Positions 35,724 through 46,619 of a DNA stretch of 64,000 nt are shown here, one piece after another (position 1 is the stretch's first letter; the number at the start of each line of letters is the position of its first letter). A program made the translations under genes and the position numbers. The notes below the pieces were generated by a model. It was not told where the DNA came from. It saw only the letters and a list, made by a program, of their open reading frames with translations, and did no database searches. The DNA is from Neoaquamicrobium sediminum. Lineage in GTDB: Bacteria; Pseudomonadota; Alphaproteobacteria; Rhizobiales; Rhizobiaceae. Where the stretch lies: contig NZ_JABETK010000001.1 in assembly GCF_013240295.1 (NCBI RefSeq), forward strand, positions 2,191,001-2,255,000, in the 5' to 3' direction.

Positions 35724-36140
35724 AGCCAGCCGGAGGAATCGAAGCGGCTGCTGCTGGTCGCGGCCTGCGCGCTGGTCGATGGCGACGGGCGGGTGCTGAT
35801 AGCGCAGCGCCCGGAAGGCAAGCAACTCGCCGGCATGTGGGAATTTCCCGGCGGCAAGGTCGAACCGGGCGAGACGCCCGAGGAAACTGTCGTGCGCGAG
35901 TTGCGCGAGGAGCTGGGCATCGAGACCAAGGTCGCCTGTCTCGCGCCGCTGACCTTTGCCAGCCACGCCTATGAGAGCTTCAACCTGCTGATGCCGCTTT
36001 TCGTCTGCCGCCGCTACTGGGGCATTCCGCAGGCGCAGGAAGGGCAGGCGCTGAAATGGGTGCGCCCGAACAAGCTGCGCGACTATCAGATGCCGCCGGC
36101 GGACGAGCCGCTCATCCCCTTCCTGATCGACCTTCTTTAG
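35721..36140 (+). CDS. mutT: 8-oxo-dGTP diphosphatase MutT
   Basis: A 139-aa Nudix hydrolase. The Nudix box is GGKVEPGETPEETVVRELRE followed by ELGI, complete with the metal-binding RE..EE residues. It removes oxidised guanine nucleotides from the pool. The start MSQPEESKRLLLVAACALVD is decided by the coupling to the GNAT stop and by family length. Confidence 0.93.
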   Translation: MSQPEESKRLLLVAACALVDGDGRVLIAQRPEGKQLAGMWEFPGGKVEPGETPEETVVRELREELGIETKVACLAPLTFASHAYESFNLLMPLFVCRRYWGIPQAQEGQALKWVRPNKLRDYQMPPADEPLIPFLIDLL

Positions 36141-36250
36141 CTGACCGCCTCGCCGCGGATCGTTAATCAATCCTTCAGAGCCATATGAAATTTTGAGTAA
36201 ACGGGCGGGCTTTCCGTCCCGTCACCTGGCCTTTGGCAGGAAGGAAAGCG

Positions 36251-36574
36251 ATGTCGTTTCGTGACGATTGGGAAGCGCCGCGCCAAGCGCGTGGATGGAA
36301 CATCGGTCCGGCGGGCATGGGCGCGCTGCGCGTCGCGCTGCTGTTCGGGTCGGCTGCTGTCGCTCTCGCGCTCATCCTGACACCGATGCTCGAAGACCGG
36401 ACGCGCAACATGGCCTATTCGGCCTATCCCGGCGGCCTCGACATGATGCCGACAGGCTCCATCGGCCAGCGTTCCAATCCAGGCGAATATACGATCCGCC
36501 GCAGCGTCCTGCAGCCGTCGCCCAACGCCGTCTGCATCATTCGCGGCAACGGCATGCGCACGGGCGATTGTTGA
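36251..36574 (+). CDS. conserved hypothetical membrane protein, 107 aa
   Basis: The start MSFRDDWEAPRQARGWNIGP at 36,251 has an AGGAAAG site. One transmembrane helix is at about residues 29-47, followed by a Cys-containing periplasmic part. I do not recognise a named family. It directly precedes a Flp pilin gene. Confidence 0.7.
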   Translation: MSFRDDWEAPRQARGWNIGPAGMGALRVALLFGSAAVALALILTPMLEDRTRNMAYSAYPGGLDMMPTGSIGQRSNPGEYTIRRSVLQPSPNAVCIIRGNGMRTGDC

Positions 36575-36578
36575 TCTG

Positions 36579-36601
36579 CCGTTAACCCTGCCGGTTAACG
36601 G
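36579..36601. promoter_or_regulatory. CCGTTAAC inverted repeat before the Flp pilin gene
   Basis: CCGTTAAC and GTTAACGG flank a 7-base spacer just after the stop of the preceding gene. TTAACC words resemble CtrA half-sites, and pilin genes are CtrA-controlled in Caulobacter. The spacing is not the canonical TTAA-N7-TTAA, so the link is tentative. It could also act as a weak terminator stem. Confidence 0.4.
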
Positions 36602-36662
36602 TTTGGTTCAAGCCCCGACGTATAGTGACCGCATCGACCCCCAGCCAACTGGACACGAGGCG

Positions 36663-36836
36663 ATGCTGGTCAGATTTATCAAGGACGAATGCGGCGCGAC
36701 CGCAATCGAATACGGCCTCATCGTGGCGGTTCTGTCGCTCGCGATTGTGGGCAGCCTCGGCTTGTTGATGAACAACATCGAAAACAACTTCGATTACATC
36801 AGCAATATCGTCACCGATTCCAGCAGCGGCAATTAG
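36663..36836 (+). CDS. Flp/Fap type IVb pilin
   Basis: A 57-aa pilin. The short leader FIKDECGATAIEYGLIVAVL contains the type IVb processing site, a conserved Gly followed by ATAIEYG, and continues as the hydrophobic helix. The start at 36,663 is chosen by the leader length. No tad/cpa assembly genes are in the window, so this is an isolated pilin copy. Confidence 0.9.
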   Translation: MLVRFIKDECGATAIEYGLIVAVLSLAIVGSLGLLMNNIENNFDYISNIVTDSSSGN

Positions 36837-36846
36837 CCCCTAACGC

Positions 36847-37719
36847 TCAGCCATCCTTTTCTTCGCCAAGCACCTTTGCCAGCGAAACCGTCGCGCTGCC
36901 GGGTTTCAGGGGCTTCTGCTGCGATGAATGCGGCGCCCAACCTGAAAGCCAGATCGTCGAGAAGGTCGCCCGAATGCGCCCGTCCGGGTCCGAAAACCGT
37001 TCCGCGTAGATTTCGGCCGCGCGCATGAACAGCGCGCGCGTTGCCGGCTTGCGGCTGCGTCCAGCAAGTGCATTGGTCGCGCCCATAGCCCGCAGGTCGC
37101 GCATCAGTGCAAACATGGAATCGTAGCGCACCGTCACCGTTTCGAGGTCTGCGACCGGCAGCGCGAAACCGGCCCGCTGCAATAAAGCGCCGGCATCGCG
37201 GACATCGGTGAAGGGAGAGACCCGCGGGCTCGCGCCGCCGTGAAGCTCGGTCTCGGCCGCCAGCAGTGTCTCACGCAGTTCGCCCAGCGTCCCGGCGCCC
37301 GCCATGCAACCCAGAAACAGCCCGTCGGGCCGCAACGCCCGGCGGATCTGCACCAGCATGCCAGGCACGTCGTTCATGTCTTGCAGCGCATAGAGCGAGA
37401 CGACGAGGTCGAGGCTTTCAGGTTCGAAGGGCAGGGTCTCCTGCGGAGCGACCTCGCCCGCGCCCTGCGCGAGCAGGGCCGCGTCGGCCTCCACACGTCC
37501 GATCGTTTCGGCCTTGCCGCTTGCCGAGACGGCGTCCGATGCCTCGGAGGTCATCGAGAAAAGCGACACGGCGCGGTCGAAACGGCGTTCCACGGCCGCC
37601 AGCCGGTCTTCGAGATCGCCCGCCGCGCGTTGCATCAGGAAGCCGGCGCCCGCATCGGCGATGCGCAGCGCACGGCGCTTCTTCGCCAGCAGGCTGTCAT
37701 GATCGAAGATCGGTTCCAT
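36847..37719 (-). CDS. BioC/NDUFAF5-like methyltransferase domain protein
   Basis: A 290-aa protein starting MEPIFDHDSLLAKKRRALRI. A SAM-dependent methyltransferase fold is suggested by LDLVVSLYALQDMNDVPGML and a following IRRALRPDGLFLG, while the usual Gly-rich motif I is weak. The group includes the mitochondrial assembly factor NDUFAF5. In Rhizobiales this gene commonly lies divergent from comF, as here. Confidence 0.8.
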   Translation of the reverse strand: MEPIFDHDSLLAKKRRALRIADAGAGFLMQRAAGDLEDRLAAVERRFDRAVSLFSMTSEASDAVSASGKAETIGRVEADAALLAQGAGEVAPQETLPFEPESLDLVVSLYALQDMNDVPGMLVQIRRALRPDGLFLGCMAGAGTLGELRETLLAAETELHGGASPRVSPFTDVRDAGALLQRAGFALPVADLETVTVRYDSMFALMRDLRAMGATNALAGRSRKPATRALFMRAAEIYAERFSDPDGRIRATFSTIWLSGWAPHSSQQKPLKPGSATVSLAKVLGEEKDG

Positions 37720-37782
37720 GAAACTCCTCGGTGCAACCGGATGGTGCCGGATCGCCGGCATCTCTGATATGGTGCCGGCGGG

Positions 37783-38580
37783 GTGGGATTTCTCGTGGCC
37801 GATCGCGGGGCGGAGTTCAAGAGGTGGAAGGAAGTGCTGGCGAATTTGCCGGCGCGCATCCTGTTTCCGCCCGTATGCGCCGGCTGCCGAAGGCTGGTCG
37901 CCGCGCCTGGCACGCTGTGCGGCCAGTGCTGGCCGACGCTTCGCTTCATCGAGCGGCCATGGTGCGAGGTACTTGGAACACCGTTCTCGCACGAGATCGG
38001 CGAGGGCATCCTGTCTGCGGACGCCATCGCGAATCCGCCGCCATTCGCGCGCGCCCGCTCGGCGGTCGTCTATGAAGGGGCGGCGCGGCAGATGGCGCTG
38101 GGGCTCAAGTTCCGCGACCGCACCGAGCTCGGTCCCTGGATGGCGCGCTGGATGATGCGGGCCGGCGGCGAGCTTGTCGCCGATGCCGATGTCATCGTGC
38201 CGGTGCCGCTGCATCGCAGGCGCTTCTTCTGGCGCCGCTTCAACCAGTCGGCCGAGCTTGCGCGTGCGATCGGCGTCCAGTCCGGCAAGCCGTTCGCGCC
38301 CGACGCGGTCATTCGCGTGCGGCCGACGCGCCAGCAGGTCGGGCTTGGCGCGCGGGAGCGCGAAACCAATGTGCGCGGTGCATTTCGTGTGCCCACGGAG
38401 GCCGAGATTCTGGTGCGCGGGCGCAGGGTCCTGCTGGTCGACGATGTCTATACGACCGGGACCACGGTTTCAGCCGTCACCCGCGCGCTCAAGCGCGGCG
38501 GTGCCGCCGAGGTCGACGTGCTGACCTTCGCGCGGGTTCTGCCGGGGGACTTCCGGCCGGACGAAGCCGGGACTATATGA
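37783..38580 (+). CDS. comF: ComF family phosphoribosyltransferase-like protein
   Basis: A 265-aa protein. A zinc-finger-like N-terminal region (CAGCRR..CGQC) is followed by VIVPVPLHRRRFFWRRFNQS and a PRPP-binding motif VLLVDDVYTTGTT. ComF proteins act in DNA uptake and recombination in some bacteria. A GTG start is used here; an ATG is not available near the family start. Confidence 0.9.
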   Translation: MGFLVADRGAEFKRWKEVLANLPARILFPPVCAGCRRLVAAPGTLCGQCWPTLRFIERPWCEVLGTPFSHEIGEGILSADAIANPPPFARARSAVVYEGAARQMALGLKFRDRTELGPWMARWMMRAGGELVADADVIVPVPLHRRRFFWRRFNQSAELARAIGVQSGKPFAPDAVIRVRPTRQQVGLGARERETNVRGAFRVPTEAEILVRGRRVLLVDDVYTTGTTVSAVTRALKRGGAAEVDVLTFARVLPGDFRPDEAGTI

Positions 38581-38606
38581 AGGTTACAAGACAAACAGGA
38601 CCGACC

Positions 38607-38873
38607 ATGGCCGAAGTCACGATCTATACGCGCATGATGTGCGGCTACTGTGCCGCCGCCAAGCGCCTGCTCGACAACAAGGGCGTTGCCTATACCGAAC
38701 ACGACGCAAGTTTCTCGCCGGATCTGCGGCAGGAAATGATCAGCCGTGCCAACGGGGGCAGCACGTTTCCGCAGATATTCATTGGCGATACCCATGTCGG
38801 CGGCTCCGACGATCTTCATGCGCTGGAGCGCAGCGGCCGGCTCGATGCGCTTCTCGCAGGTGGGCAGGACTAG
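38607..38873 (+). CDS. grxC: glutaredoxin 3
   Basis: An 88-aa glutaredoxin. The active site is CGYC in MMCGYCAAAKRLL, a variant of the usual CPYC. The cis-Pro TFPQIFI and the GGSDDL glutathione-binding motif are present. It reduces disulfides at the expense of glutathione. Start MAEVTIYT at 38,607; a longer frame from 38,577 overlaps comF. Confidence 0.93.
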   Translation: MAEVTIYTRMMCGYCAAAKRLLDNKGVAYTEHDASFSPDLRQEMISRANGGSTFPQIFIGDTHVGGSDDLHALERSGRLDALLAGGQD

Positions 38874-38882
38874 GAGGGCGGC

Positions 38883-39743
38883 ATGGAGACTGTGAGGGTT
38901 GCAGCGTTGCAGATGCGCTCGGGCATGGACCCGGCGCGCAATGCCGCGGATTTCGAGGCGCTTGTGCGCGAGGCGGCTGGCAAGGGCGCGGTCTATGTGC
39001 AGTCGCCGGAGATGACCGGCGCGCTAGTGCGCGACCGGGCAGCGCTGGAGGTGCTGCTAAAACCCGAGGCCGACGACATCATCGCACGCAAGGCCGCGGC
39101 ACTGGCTGGCGAACTCGGTATTTTCGTCCATGTCGGCTCGACCGCGATAGCACGGCCGGACGGCAAGGTCGCCAATCGGGGCTTCGTCTTCGGGCCGGAT
39201 GGCTCGAAGCTCGCCACCTATGACAAGATCCACATGTTCGACGTCGACCTCGACAATGGCGAAAGCTGGCGCGAGTCGGCCACCTACGAGCCGGGTAAGG
39301 TCAGCACCGTTGTCGACCTGCCCTTCGGCCGGCTCGGCATGGCGGTGTGCTACGATCTGCGCTTTCCGCAGCTTTTCCGCGCCCAGGCACTGGAAGGCGC
39401 GCAAATCCTCACCGTGCCGGCCGCCTTCACGCGACAGACGGGCGAGGCGCACTGGCATGTGCTGCAGCGGGCGCGGGCGATCGAGAACGGCGCGTTCGTC
39501 ATCGCCGCCGCGCAGGGCGGCGTTCACGAGGATGGCCGCGAGACCTATGGCCACTCGCTCATCGTCGATCCGTGGGGCCGCGTGCTTGCCGAGGCCGATC
39601 ATGACGAGCCCGCCGTGGTGATTGCCGATCTCGACATCGCGGCGTCCGCCGCGGCGCGCGCCAAGGTGCCCAATCTCAAGAACGGGCGCGAGTTCCGCGT
39701 CGAGGCATCGGGTGCGCAGACGCAGCAGAGGCAGGCGTCATGA
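38883..39743 (+). CDS. carbon-nitrogen hydrolase (Nit1-like amidase)
   Basis: A 286-aa nitrilase-superfamily enzyme. The catalytic triad Glu-Lys-Cys is visible: the Glu in SPEMTGA, the Lys in YDKIHMFDVD and the Cys in AVCYDLRFPQLF. The closest characterised group is Nit1, which hydrolyses deaminated glutathione; placement next to grxC suits this. The gene overlaps the DUF1178 gene. Confidence 0.88.
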   Translation: METVRVAALQMRSGMDPARNAADFEALVREAAGKGAVYVQSPEMTGALVRDRAALEVLLKPEADDIIARKAAALAGELGIFVHVGSTAIARPDGKVANRGFVFGPDGSKLATYDKIHMFDVDLDNGESWRESATYEPGKVSTVVDLPFGRLGMAVCYDLRFPQLFRAQALEGAQILTVPAAFTRQTGEAHWHVLQRARAIENGAFVIAAAQGGVHEDGRETYGHSLIVDPWGRVLAEADHDEPAVVIADLDIAASAAARAKVPNLKNGREFRVEASGAQTQQRQAS

Positions 39744-40165
39744 TCCGCTTCCAGCTCTGCTGCGACGCCGATCACGAATTCGATGGCTGGTTCCGCAACG
39801 GCGACGATTTCGACGTCCAGAAGAAGCGCGGGCTCGTGTCCTGTCCGGTTTGCCACTCGGCCAAGGTCGAGAAAATGCTGATGGCGCCTGCCGTCTCGAC
39901 CGGCCGCAAGAAGGAAACCATGGCGCTTGCCATGGGCGAGCAGCAGCGCAAGGCGATCGCGCAGCTCAAAGCGCTGGCCGAGAAGGTGCGCGAGAACGCC
40001 GATTATGTGGGCGACAAGTTCGCCGAGGAGGCCCGCAAGATCCATTTCGGCGAGACCGAGGCGCGCGGCATCTATGGCGAAGCGACGCCGGACGAAGCGC
40101 GCGAGCTGGTCGAGGATGGCGTAGAGTTTATGCCGATCCCGGTGTTCCCGGACGACCAGAACTAG
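39740..40165 (+). CDS. DUF1178 family protein
   Basis: A 141-aa protein with the zinc-ribbon-like N-terminus of DUF1178 (MIRFQLCCDADHEFDGWFRN, then VSCPVCHSAKVEKMLMAPAV). The function of the family is not known. It overlaps the amidase stop by 4 bases. Confidence 0.9.
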   Translation: MIRFQLCCDADHEFDGWFRNGDDFDVQKKRGLVSCPVCHSAKVEKMLMAPAVSTGRKKETMALAMGEQQRKAIAQLKALAEKVRENADYVGDKFAEEARKIHFGETEARGIYGEATPDEARELVEDGVEFMPIPVFPDDQN

Positions 40166-40177
40166 AGTGCAGCGACC

Positions 40178-40927
40178 CTACTGCGCCGTCTTCTCGGCTA
40201 GCACCATGTAGTTGACGTCCATGTCCTTCGAGCGCTGCCAGCGGTCGGAGAGGGGGTTGTAGGTCACGCCGGTGCGGTCGATCACCCCCATGCCGGCGGC
40301 GGTCAGCGCGCGTTCCAGCTCTTCCGGCCGCACCAGCTTGCCATATTGGTGGGTGCCGCGCGGCAGCCAGCGCAGCACGTATTCCGCGCCGACGATGGCC
40401 AGCCCCAGCGCCTTGAGCGTGCGGTTGATGGTGGCCACGAACATGATGCCGCCCGGCTTGACGAGATCGGCGCATTTGTCGACGAAAAAGTCGACGTCGG
40501 TGACGTGCTCGACCACTTCCATGTTGAGCACGACGTCGAACTGCTCGCCGGCATCCGCCAGAGCCTCGGCTGTGGTGGCACGATAGTCGATCGTCACGCC
40601 GCTTTCGGCCGCGTGCAGCTTCGCAACCTCGATATTGGTTTCCGACGCGTCCGCGCCGACTACCTCGGCCCCCAGCCGCGCCATCGGCTCGCACAGGAGC
40701 CCGCCGCCGCAACCGATGTCGAGGATGCGAAGGCCGCTGAAGGGCTTTGCGGCGCGGGGATCGCGGCCAAATCTGGTCGCCACATGATCGCGGATATAGG
40801 CGAGGCGGACGGGATTGAACTTGTGCAGCGGACGGAACTTGCCGTTGGGGTTCCACCATTCCTGCGCAAGCGCGGAGAAGCGCTCCACTTCGGCGGAATC
40901 AATGGTCGTTCGTCGGGCTTCTGGCAT
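40178..40927 (-). CDS. ubiG: ubiquinone biosynthesis O-methyltransferase UbiG
   Basis: A 249-aa SAM methyltransferase for the O-methylations of ubiquinone. [20 protein letters not shown] is characteristic of UbiG, as is the SAM motif [19 protein letters not shown] and the following [14 protein letters not shown]. Start [14 protein letters not shown] at 40,927 by family length; a longer frame begins at 40,951. Confidence 0.95.
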   Translation of the reverse strand: MPEARRTTIDSAEVERFSALAQEWWNPNGKFRPLHKFNPVRLAYIRDHVATRFGRDPRAAKPFSGLRILDIGCGGGLLCEPMARLGAEVVGADASETNIEVAKLHAAESGVTIDYRATTAEALADAGEQFDVVLNMEVVEHVTDVDFFVDKCADLVKPGGIMFVATINRTLKALGLAIVGAEYVLRWLPRGTHQYGKLVRPEELERALTAAGMGVIDRTGVTYNPLSDRWQRSKDMDVNYMVLAEKTAQ

Positions 40928-41125
40928 CGGTTGGTCTCCCTCTCGAGGCAATCAAGTCGGGCGCAAGGGCCAGAATGTCAAGCCGCGATGACGTCACGCA
41001 GGGGCTCCCGCCATATCCATGGCGGTTCATGTCAGTAGGGTGGCCGGGGCGTGCGGCGAAGGATTGCGCTCGCGCGGTACGAACCTATATGCGCAGTTCC
41101 CGCCTGCCTTATTTGAGGCTTTTTC

Positions 41126-42048
<923 letters not shown>

Positions 42049-42052
<4 letters not shown>

Positions 42053-42810
42053 ACCTGCACGCCGTCAAGTCGATCTACATGTTCGAGATGGCGCGGACGT
42101 TCCGCACCGTCATGCAGTCGATCATCTCTCCGGTCATCTCGACCTCGCTCTATTTCGTCGTGTTCGGGGCGGCCATCGGCTCGCGCATCGAGCAGATCGG
42201 CGGCGTCAGCTACGGCGCCTTCATCGTGCCCGGCCTCATCATGATGTCGCTGCTGACGCTGTCGATCTCCAACGCGTCCTTCGGCATCTATTTCCCGAAA
42301 TTCACCGGCACCATCTACGAGGTGCTGTCGGCGCCGATCTCTTATGGCGAGATCGTGCTCGCCTATGTGGGGGCGGCGGCTACCAAGTCGATCATGATCG
42401 GGCTGGTGATCCTGGCCACCGCCGCGTTCTTTGTCGATCTGCGCATCGAACATCCGTTCATGATGCTGCTTTTCCTGGTGCTGACGGCCGTCACCTTCTC
42501 GCTGTTCGGTTTCATCATCGGCATCTGGGCCGACGGGTTCGAGAAGCTGCAGATCGTGCCGCTGCTGATCGTCATGCCGCTCGCTTTCCTTGGCGGCACC
42601 TTCTATTCGATCGACATGCTGCCGCCCGTCTGGCAGACGATTTCGCTCGGCAATCCGGTGGTCTATCTCGTCAGCGGCTTCCGCTGGAGCTTCATCGGCA
42701 CGTCGGACGTCAATATCGGCATCAGCCTGGCGATGACGCTGTTCTTCCTCGTCGCATGCCTCGCGATCGTCGCGTGGATATTCCGGACCGGATACAAGCT
42801 GAAGACCTGA
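42049..42810 (+). CDS. ABC-2 type transporter permease
   Basis: A 253-aa membrane protein with six hydrophobic helices and the ABC-2 pattern ([20 protein letters not shown], and near the end [20 protein letters not shown]). It forms the membrane part of the exporter with the preceding ATPase. Substrate unknown; related systems export polysaccharides, lipids or drugs. Confidence 0.92.
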
Positions 42811-42967
42811 TCGGCCGCCGCCGCTCCAAGGGGCGGCATGTCCTTGCGCGGCAACCCGCTTTTCGCTATGGAACGCGCGCACTTCCAGCCCTTCGTTTCC
42901 GGGGCTCTCATCTTGACGGCGAGGGGCATTGCCGCCCCGCGTCACTTCGCAGGGACTGATCGCTTCC

Positions 42968-44242
42968 ATGGCGCGCATCGTGATGAAATTCGGCGGGACT
43001 TCGGTCGCCGACATCGCCCGCATCCGCAACGTGGCGCGGCACGTCAAACGCGAGGTGGAGGCCGGCCATGAGGTCGCGGTGGTCGTGTCGGCGATGTCCG
43101 GCAAGACCAACGAGCTCGTCGGCTGGGTCAAGGATGCCTCGAAGGCCGAGGGCTCCAACTTCAACATCTACGATGCGCGCGAATACGACACCGTGGTCGC
43201 TTCCGGCGAGCAGGTCACGTCGGGCTTGCTGGCGCTCGTGCTGCAGTCGATGGGCGTGCATGCGCGCTCGTGGCAGGGCTGGCAGATCCCGATCAGGACC
43301 GACAACGCGCATGGTGCTGCCCGCATCGCCGACATCGACGGGTCGTTCCTCGTCCAGCGCTTCGGCGAGGGACAGGTGGCCGTCATCGCCGGCTTCCAGG
43401 GCATCGGCCCCGACAACCGCATCGCGACGCTGGGGCGCGGCGGGTCCGACACCAGCGCCGTGGCGATCGCGGCGGCGGTGAAAGCCGACCGCTGCGACAT
43501 CTACACCGACGTCGACGGCGTCTATACGACCGACCCGCGCATCGAGCCCAAGGCCCGGAGGCTTGCCAGGATCTCCTTCGAGGAGATGCTTGAAATGGCC
43601 TCGCTCGGCGCCAAGGTGCTGCAGGTGCGGTCGGTCGAACTGGCGATGGTGCACAAGGTGCGCACCTTCGTGCGGTCTTCCTTCGAGGATCCGGACGCGC
43701 CTGGAATGGGCGATTTCGACAATCCGCCCGGAACCCTCATTTGTGACGAGGATGAAATCGTGGAACAGCAGGTCGTCACCGGTATCGCCTACGCCAAGGA
43801 CGAAGCGCAAATCTCGCTGCGACGGGTCTCCGACCGTCCGGGTGTCGCCGCCGGCATCTTCGGGCCGCTGGCCGAGGCCGGCATCAATGTCGACATGATC
43901 GTCCAGAACATCTCCGAGGACGGCTCGTTCACCGACATGACCTTCACGGTACCGTCCGCCGATGTCGGCAAATCGCTTTCCGTGCTCGAAAAGGTCAAGG
44001 AAACGATCGGCTACGACGCCGTGCAGCACGACGACGGCATGTCCAAGGTCTCCGTCATCGGCATCGGCATGAGAAGCCATGCCGGTGTCGCCGCTACCGC
44101 CTTCAAGGCGCTGTCGGAAAAGGGCATCAACATCCGTGCCATCACCACGTCCGAGATCAAGATCTCGATCCTGATCGACGGTCCTTATACGGAACTCGCC
44201 GTTCGCACTTTGCATTCCGTCTACGGTCTCGATAAGCAGTAG
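42968..44242 (+). CDS. lysC: aspartate kinase LysC
   Basis: A 424-aa enzyme for the first step of Lys/Thr/Met synthesis. KFGGTSVAD at the N-terminus and the TLGRGGSDTSAVA motif mark the kinase domain. Two ACT domains follow (from about residue 265) for feedback control. Start MARIVMKFGGTSVAD at 42,968; the longer frame starting at 42,929 is not favoured. Confidence 0.96.
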   Translation: MARIVMKFGGTSVADIARIRNVARHVKREVEAGHEVAVVVSAMSGKTNELVGWVKDASKAEGSNFNIYDAREYDTVVASGEQVTSGLLALVLQSMGVHARSWQGWQIPIRTDNAHGAARIADIDGSFLVQRFGEGQVAVIAGFQGIGPDNRIATLGRGGSDTSAVAIAAAVKADRCDIYTDVDGVYTTDPRIEPKARRLARISFEEMLEMASLGAKVLQVRSVELAMVHKVRTFVRSSFEDPDAPGMGDFDNPPGTLICDEDEIVEQQVVTGIAYAKDEAQISLRRVSDRPGVAAGIFGPLAEAGINVDMIVQNISEDGSFTDMTFTVPSADVGKSLSVLEKVKETIGYDAVQHDDGMSKVSVIGIGMRSHAGVAATAFKALSEKGINIRAITTSEIKISILIDGPYTELAVRTLHSVYGLDKQ

Positions 44243-44340
44243 ACGACGATACACCCCGGCACCGCGTGTCGGGACGGCGGCCCCTGGCGGGGCAGGTGCC
44301 GTCTTCGCGGAGTCGGTCCGGCGTTGGAGAGAGAAGCCCG

Positions 44341-46608
44341 ATGCGTGACACGGCCGCAGGCCCACGCCTATTGCTGAGACGGCTTCGCGAGCTCATGGCG
44401 GAAGCTCTCGAGCCGCAGGCCAGGCTTGACCGCATCGTGCACCACATCGCCCAGAACATGGTCGCTGAGGTCTGCTCTCTTTACGTGCTGCGGGCCGATT
44501 CGGTTCTCGAGCTATACGCCACCGAGGGCCTGAACCCGGGATCGGTCCATCTGGCGCAGCTTCGCCTCGGGCAGGGCCTCGTCGGCACCATTGCCGCGAG
44601 CGCGCGGCCACTCAACCTGCCGGAAGCGCAGAAGCATCCCGCCTTCGCCTATCTGCCGGAGACCGGGGAGGAGATCTACAACTCCTTCCTTGGCGTGCCG
44701 GTTCTGCGCGCCGGCCGCACGCTCGGCGTGCTGGTGGTACAGAACCGGACGATGCGCCAGTACCGCGAGGACGAGGTCGAAGCGCTGGAAACCACCGCCA
44801 TGGTGATCGCCGAGATGATCGCCACCGGCGACCTGTCGCGGTTGACCCGGCCGGGCCTCGAACTCGACCTGTCACGACCGGTTACCATCAACGGCATGTC
44901 CTTCAACGAAGGCGTCGGCCTGGGCCACGTCGTACTGCACGAGCCGCGCATCGTCGTCACCAACCTGTTCAACGAGGACAGCGACGAAGAACTGCGGCGT
45001 CTGGAGACCGCGCTCGGTTCGCTGCGGCTTTCCATCGACGACATGCTGTCACGCCGCGAGGTGGCTTTCGAGGGCGAGCACCGCGAGGTGCTGGAAGCCT
45101 ATCGCATGTTCGCCAACGATCGCGGCTGGGTGCGCCGGCTGGAAGAGGCGATCCGCAATGGCCTGACGGCGGAAGCCGCGGTCGAGAAGGTGCAGAGCGA
45201 CATGCGCGCGCGAATGCTGCACATGACCGATCCCTATCTGCGCGAGCGGATGAGCGACTTCGACGATCTCGCGAATCGCCTGCTGCGCATGCTGCTCGGC
45301 CACGGCCCGGAGGCGATGGCCAACGCGCTGCCGCGCGATGCGATCGTGGTGGCACGCACCATGGGAGCAGCCGAACTGCTCGACTATCCGCGCGAGAAGC
45401 TGCGTGGCCTAGTGCTCGAGGACGGGGCGGTCACCAGCCATGTCGTCATCGTTGCCCGTGCCATGGGTATTCCCGTCACCGGCCAGATGAAGGGCGCCGT
45501 CTCCATGTCGGAGAATGGCGACGCGATCATCGTGGATGGCGATGACGGTGTCATCCATCTGCGGCCACAGTCCGACGTCGAGGCGGCCTATGCGGAGAAG
45601 GTCAGGTTCCGCGCCCGCCGGCAGGAGCTCTACCGCGAACTGCGCGGCAAGCCTTCAGTGACGAAGGACGGTGTGCAGATCGACCTGATGATGAATGCTG
45701 GCCTTGCCGTCGACCTGCCGCAACTGTCGGATTCAGGCGCGGCCGGCATCGGCCTGTTCCGCACCGAGCTGCAGTTCATGGTGGCGTCCACATTCCCGCG
45801 CGCCGAGGCGCAGGAGCGGCTCTATCGCGATGTTCTAGAGGCAGCGGACGGCAAGCCGGTGACTTTCCGCACCATCGACATCGGCGGCGACAAGGTGCTG
45901 CCCTATTTCAAGGGCGTTGGCCAGGAGGAGAACCCGGCGCTCGGATGGCGCGCGGTGCGCCTGACGCTCGACCGTCCCGGGCTGCGCACCCAGATGCGCG
46001 CTTTGCTGAAGGCCGCCGGCGGCCGTGAGCTGCGCGTGATGCTGCCGATGGTGACCGAGATTTCGGAGATCAGGCAGGCGCGGGAGATCATCGACAGAGA
46101 AGTGCGGCACCTGTCGCGCTTCGCGCATCATCTGCCCACCAAGCTCAAGCTCGGCGCGATGATCGAGGTGCCGTCGCTGATGTGGCAGCTCGAGGAGCTG
46201 ATGAGCGTCGTCGATTTCGTCTCGGTCGGCTCCAACGACCTGTTCCAGTTCGTCACGGCCACCGACCGTGGCAACACCCAGCTTGCCGGCAGGTTCGAGC
46301 CGATTTCGGTTCCGTTCCTGCGCCTGCTGCGCCAGATCGCCGAAGCCGGCAACAGGACCGGCACGTCGGTGACGCTCTGTGGCGAGCTTGCCGGTCGGCC
46401 GATCTCGGCGATGGCGCTGCTCGGGGCCGGCTACCGTTCCATCTCCATGTCTCCGGCGGCGATCGGTCCGGTGAAGGCGATGCTGATCGAGCTGCCGCTC
46501 GAGCGCCTGACCCGACTGATGAACGAGACGCTCGACGCTCATTCCAGCGAGGCGGACGTGCGCGCCATGCTGCACGCCTTCGCGGCCGAGCACGACATTC
46601 CTCTTTGA
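44341..46608 (+). CDS. ptsP: phosphoenolpyruvate-protein phosphotransferase PtsP (nitrogen PTS EI)
   Basis: A 755-aa protein. An N-terminal GAF domain (about residues 20-160) precedes the EI domains: the phosphohistidine region [19 protein letters not shown] with the active-site His after Thr-Ser, then the PEP-binding barrel with [12 protein letters not shown] and [14 protein letters not shown] plus EI defines PtsP, which starts the regulatory nitrogen phosphorelay. It follows lysC as usual for Rhizobiales. Confidence 0.95.
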   Translation: MRDTAAGPRLLLRRLRELMAEALEPQARLDRIVHHIAQNMVAEVCSLYVLRADSVLELYATEGLNPGSVHLAQLRLGQGLVGTIAASARPLNLPEAQKHPAFAYLPETGEEIYNSFLGVPVLRAGRTLGVLVVQNRTMRQYREDEVEALETTAMVIAEMIATGDLSRLTRPGLELDLSRPVTINGMSFNEGVGLGHVVLHEPRIVVTNLFNEDSDEELRRLETALGSLRLSIDDMLSRREVAFEGEHREVLEAYRMFANDRGWVRRLEEAIRNGLTAEAAVEKVQSDMRARMLHMTDPYLRERMSDFDDLANRLLRMLLGHGPEAMANALPRDAIVVARTMGAAELLDYPREKLRGLVLEDGAVTSHVVIVARAMGIPVTGQMKGAVSMSENGDAIIVDGDDGVIHLRPQSDVEAAYAEKVRFRARRQELYRELRGKPSVTKDGVQIDLMMNAGLAVDLPQLSDSGAAGIGLFRTELQFMVASTFPRAEAQERLYRDVLEAADGKPVTFRTIDIGGDKVLPYFKGVGQEENPALGWRAVRLTLDRPGLRTQMRALLKAAGGRELRVMLPMVTEISEIRQAREIIDREVRHLSRFAHHLPTKLKLGAMIEVPSLMWQLEELMSVVDFVSVGSNDLFQFVTATDRGNTQLAGRFEPISVPFLRLLRQIAEAGNRTGTSVTLCGELAGRPISAMALLGAGYRSISMSPAAIGPVKAMLIELPLERLTRLMNETLDAHSSEADVRAMLHAFAAEHDIPL

Positions 46609-46619
46609 CGAGTACCCAC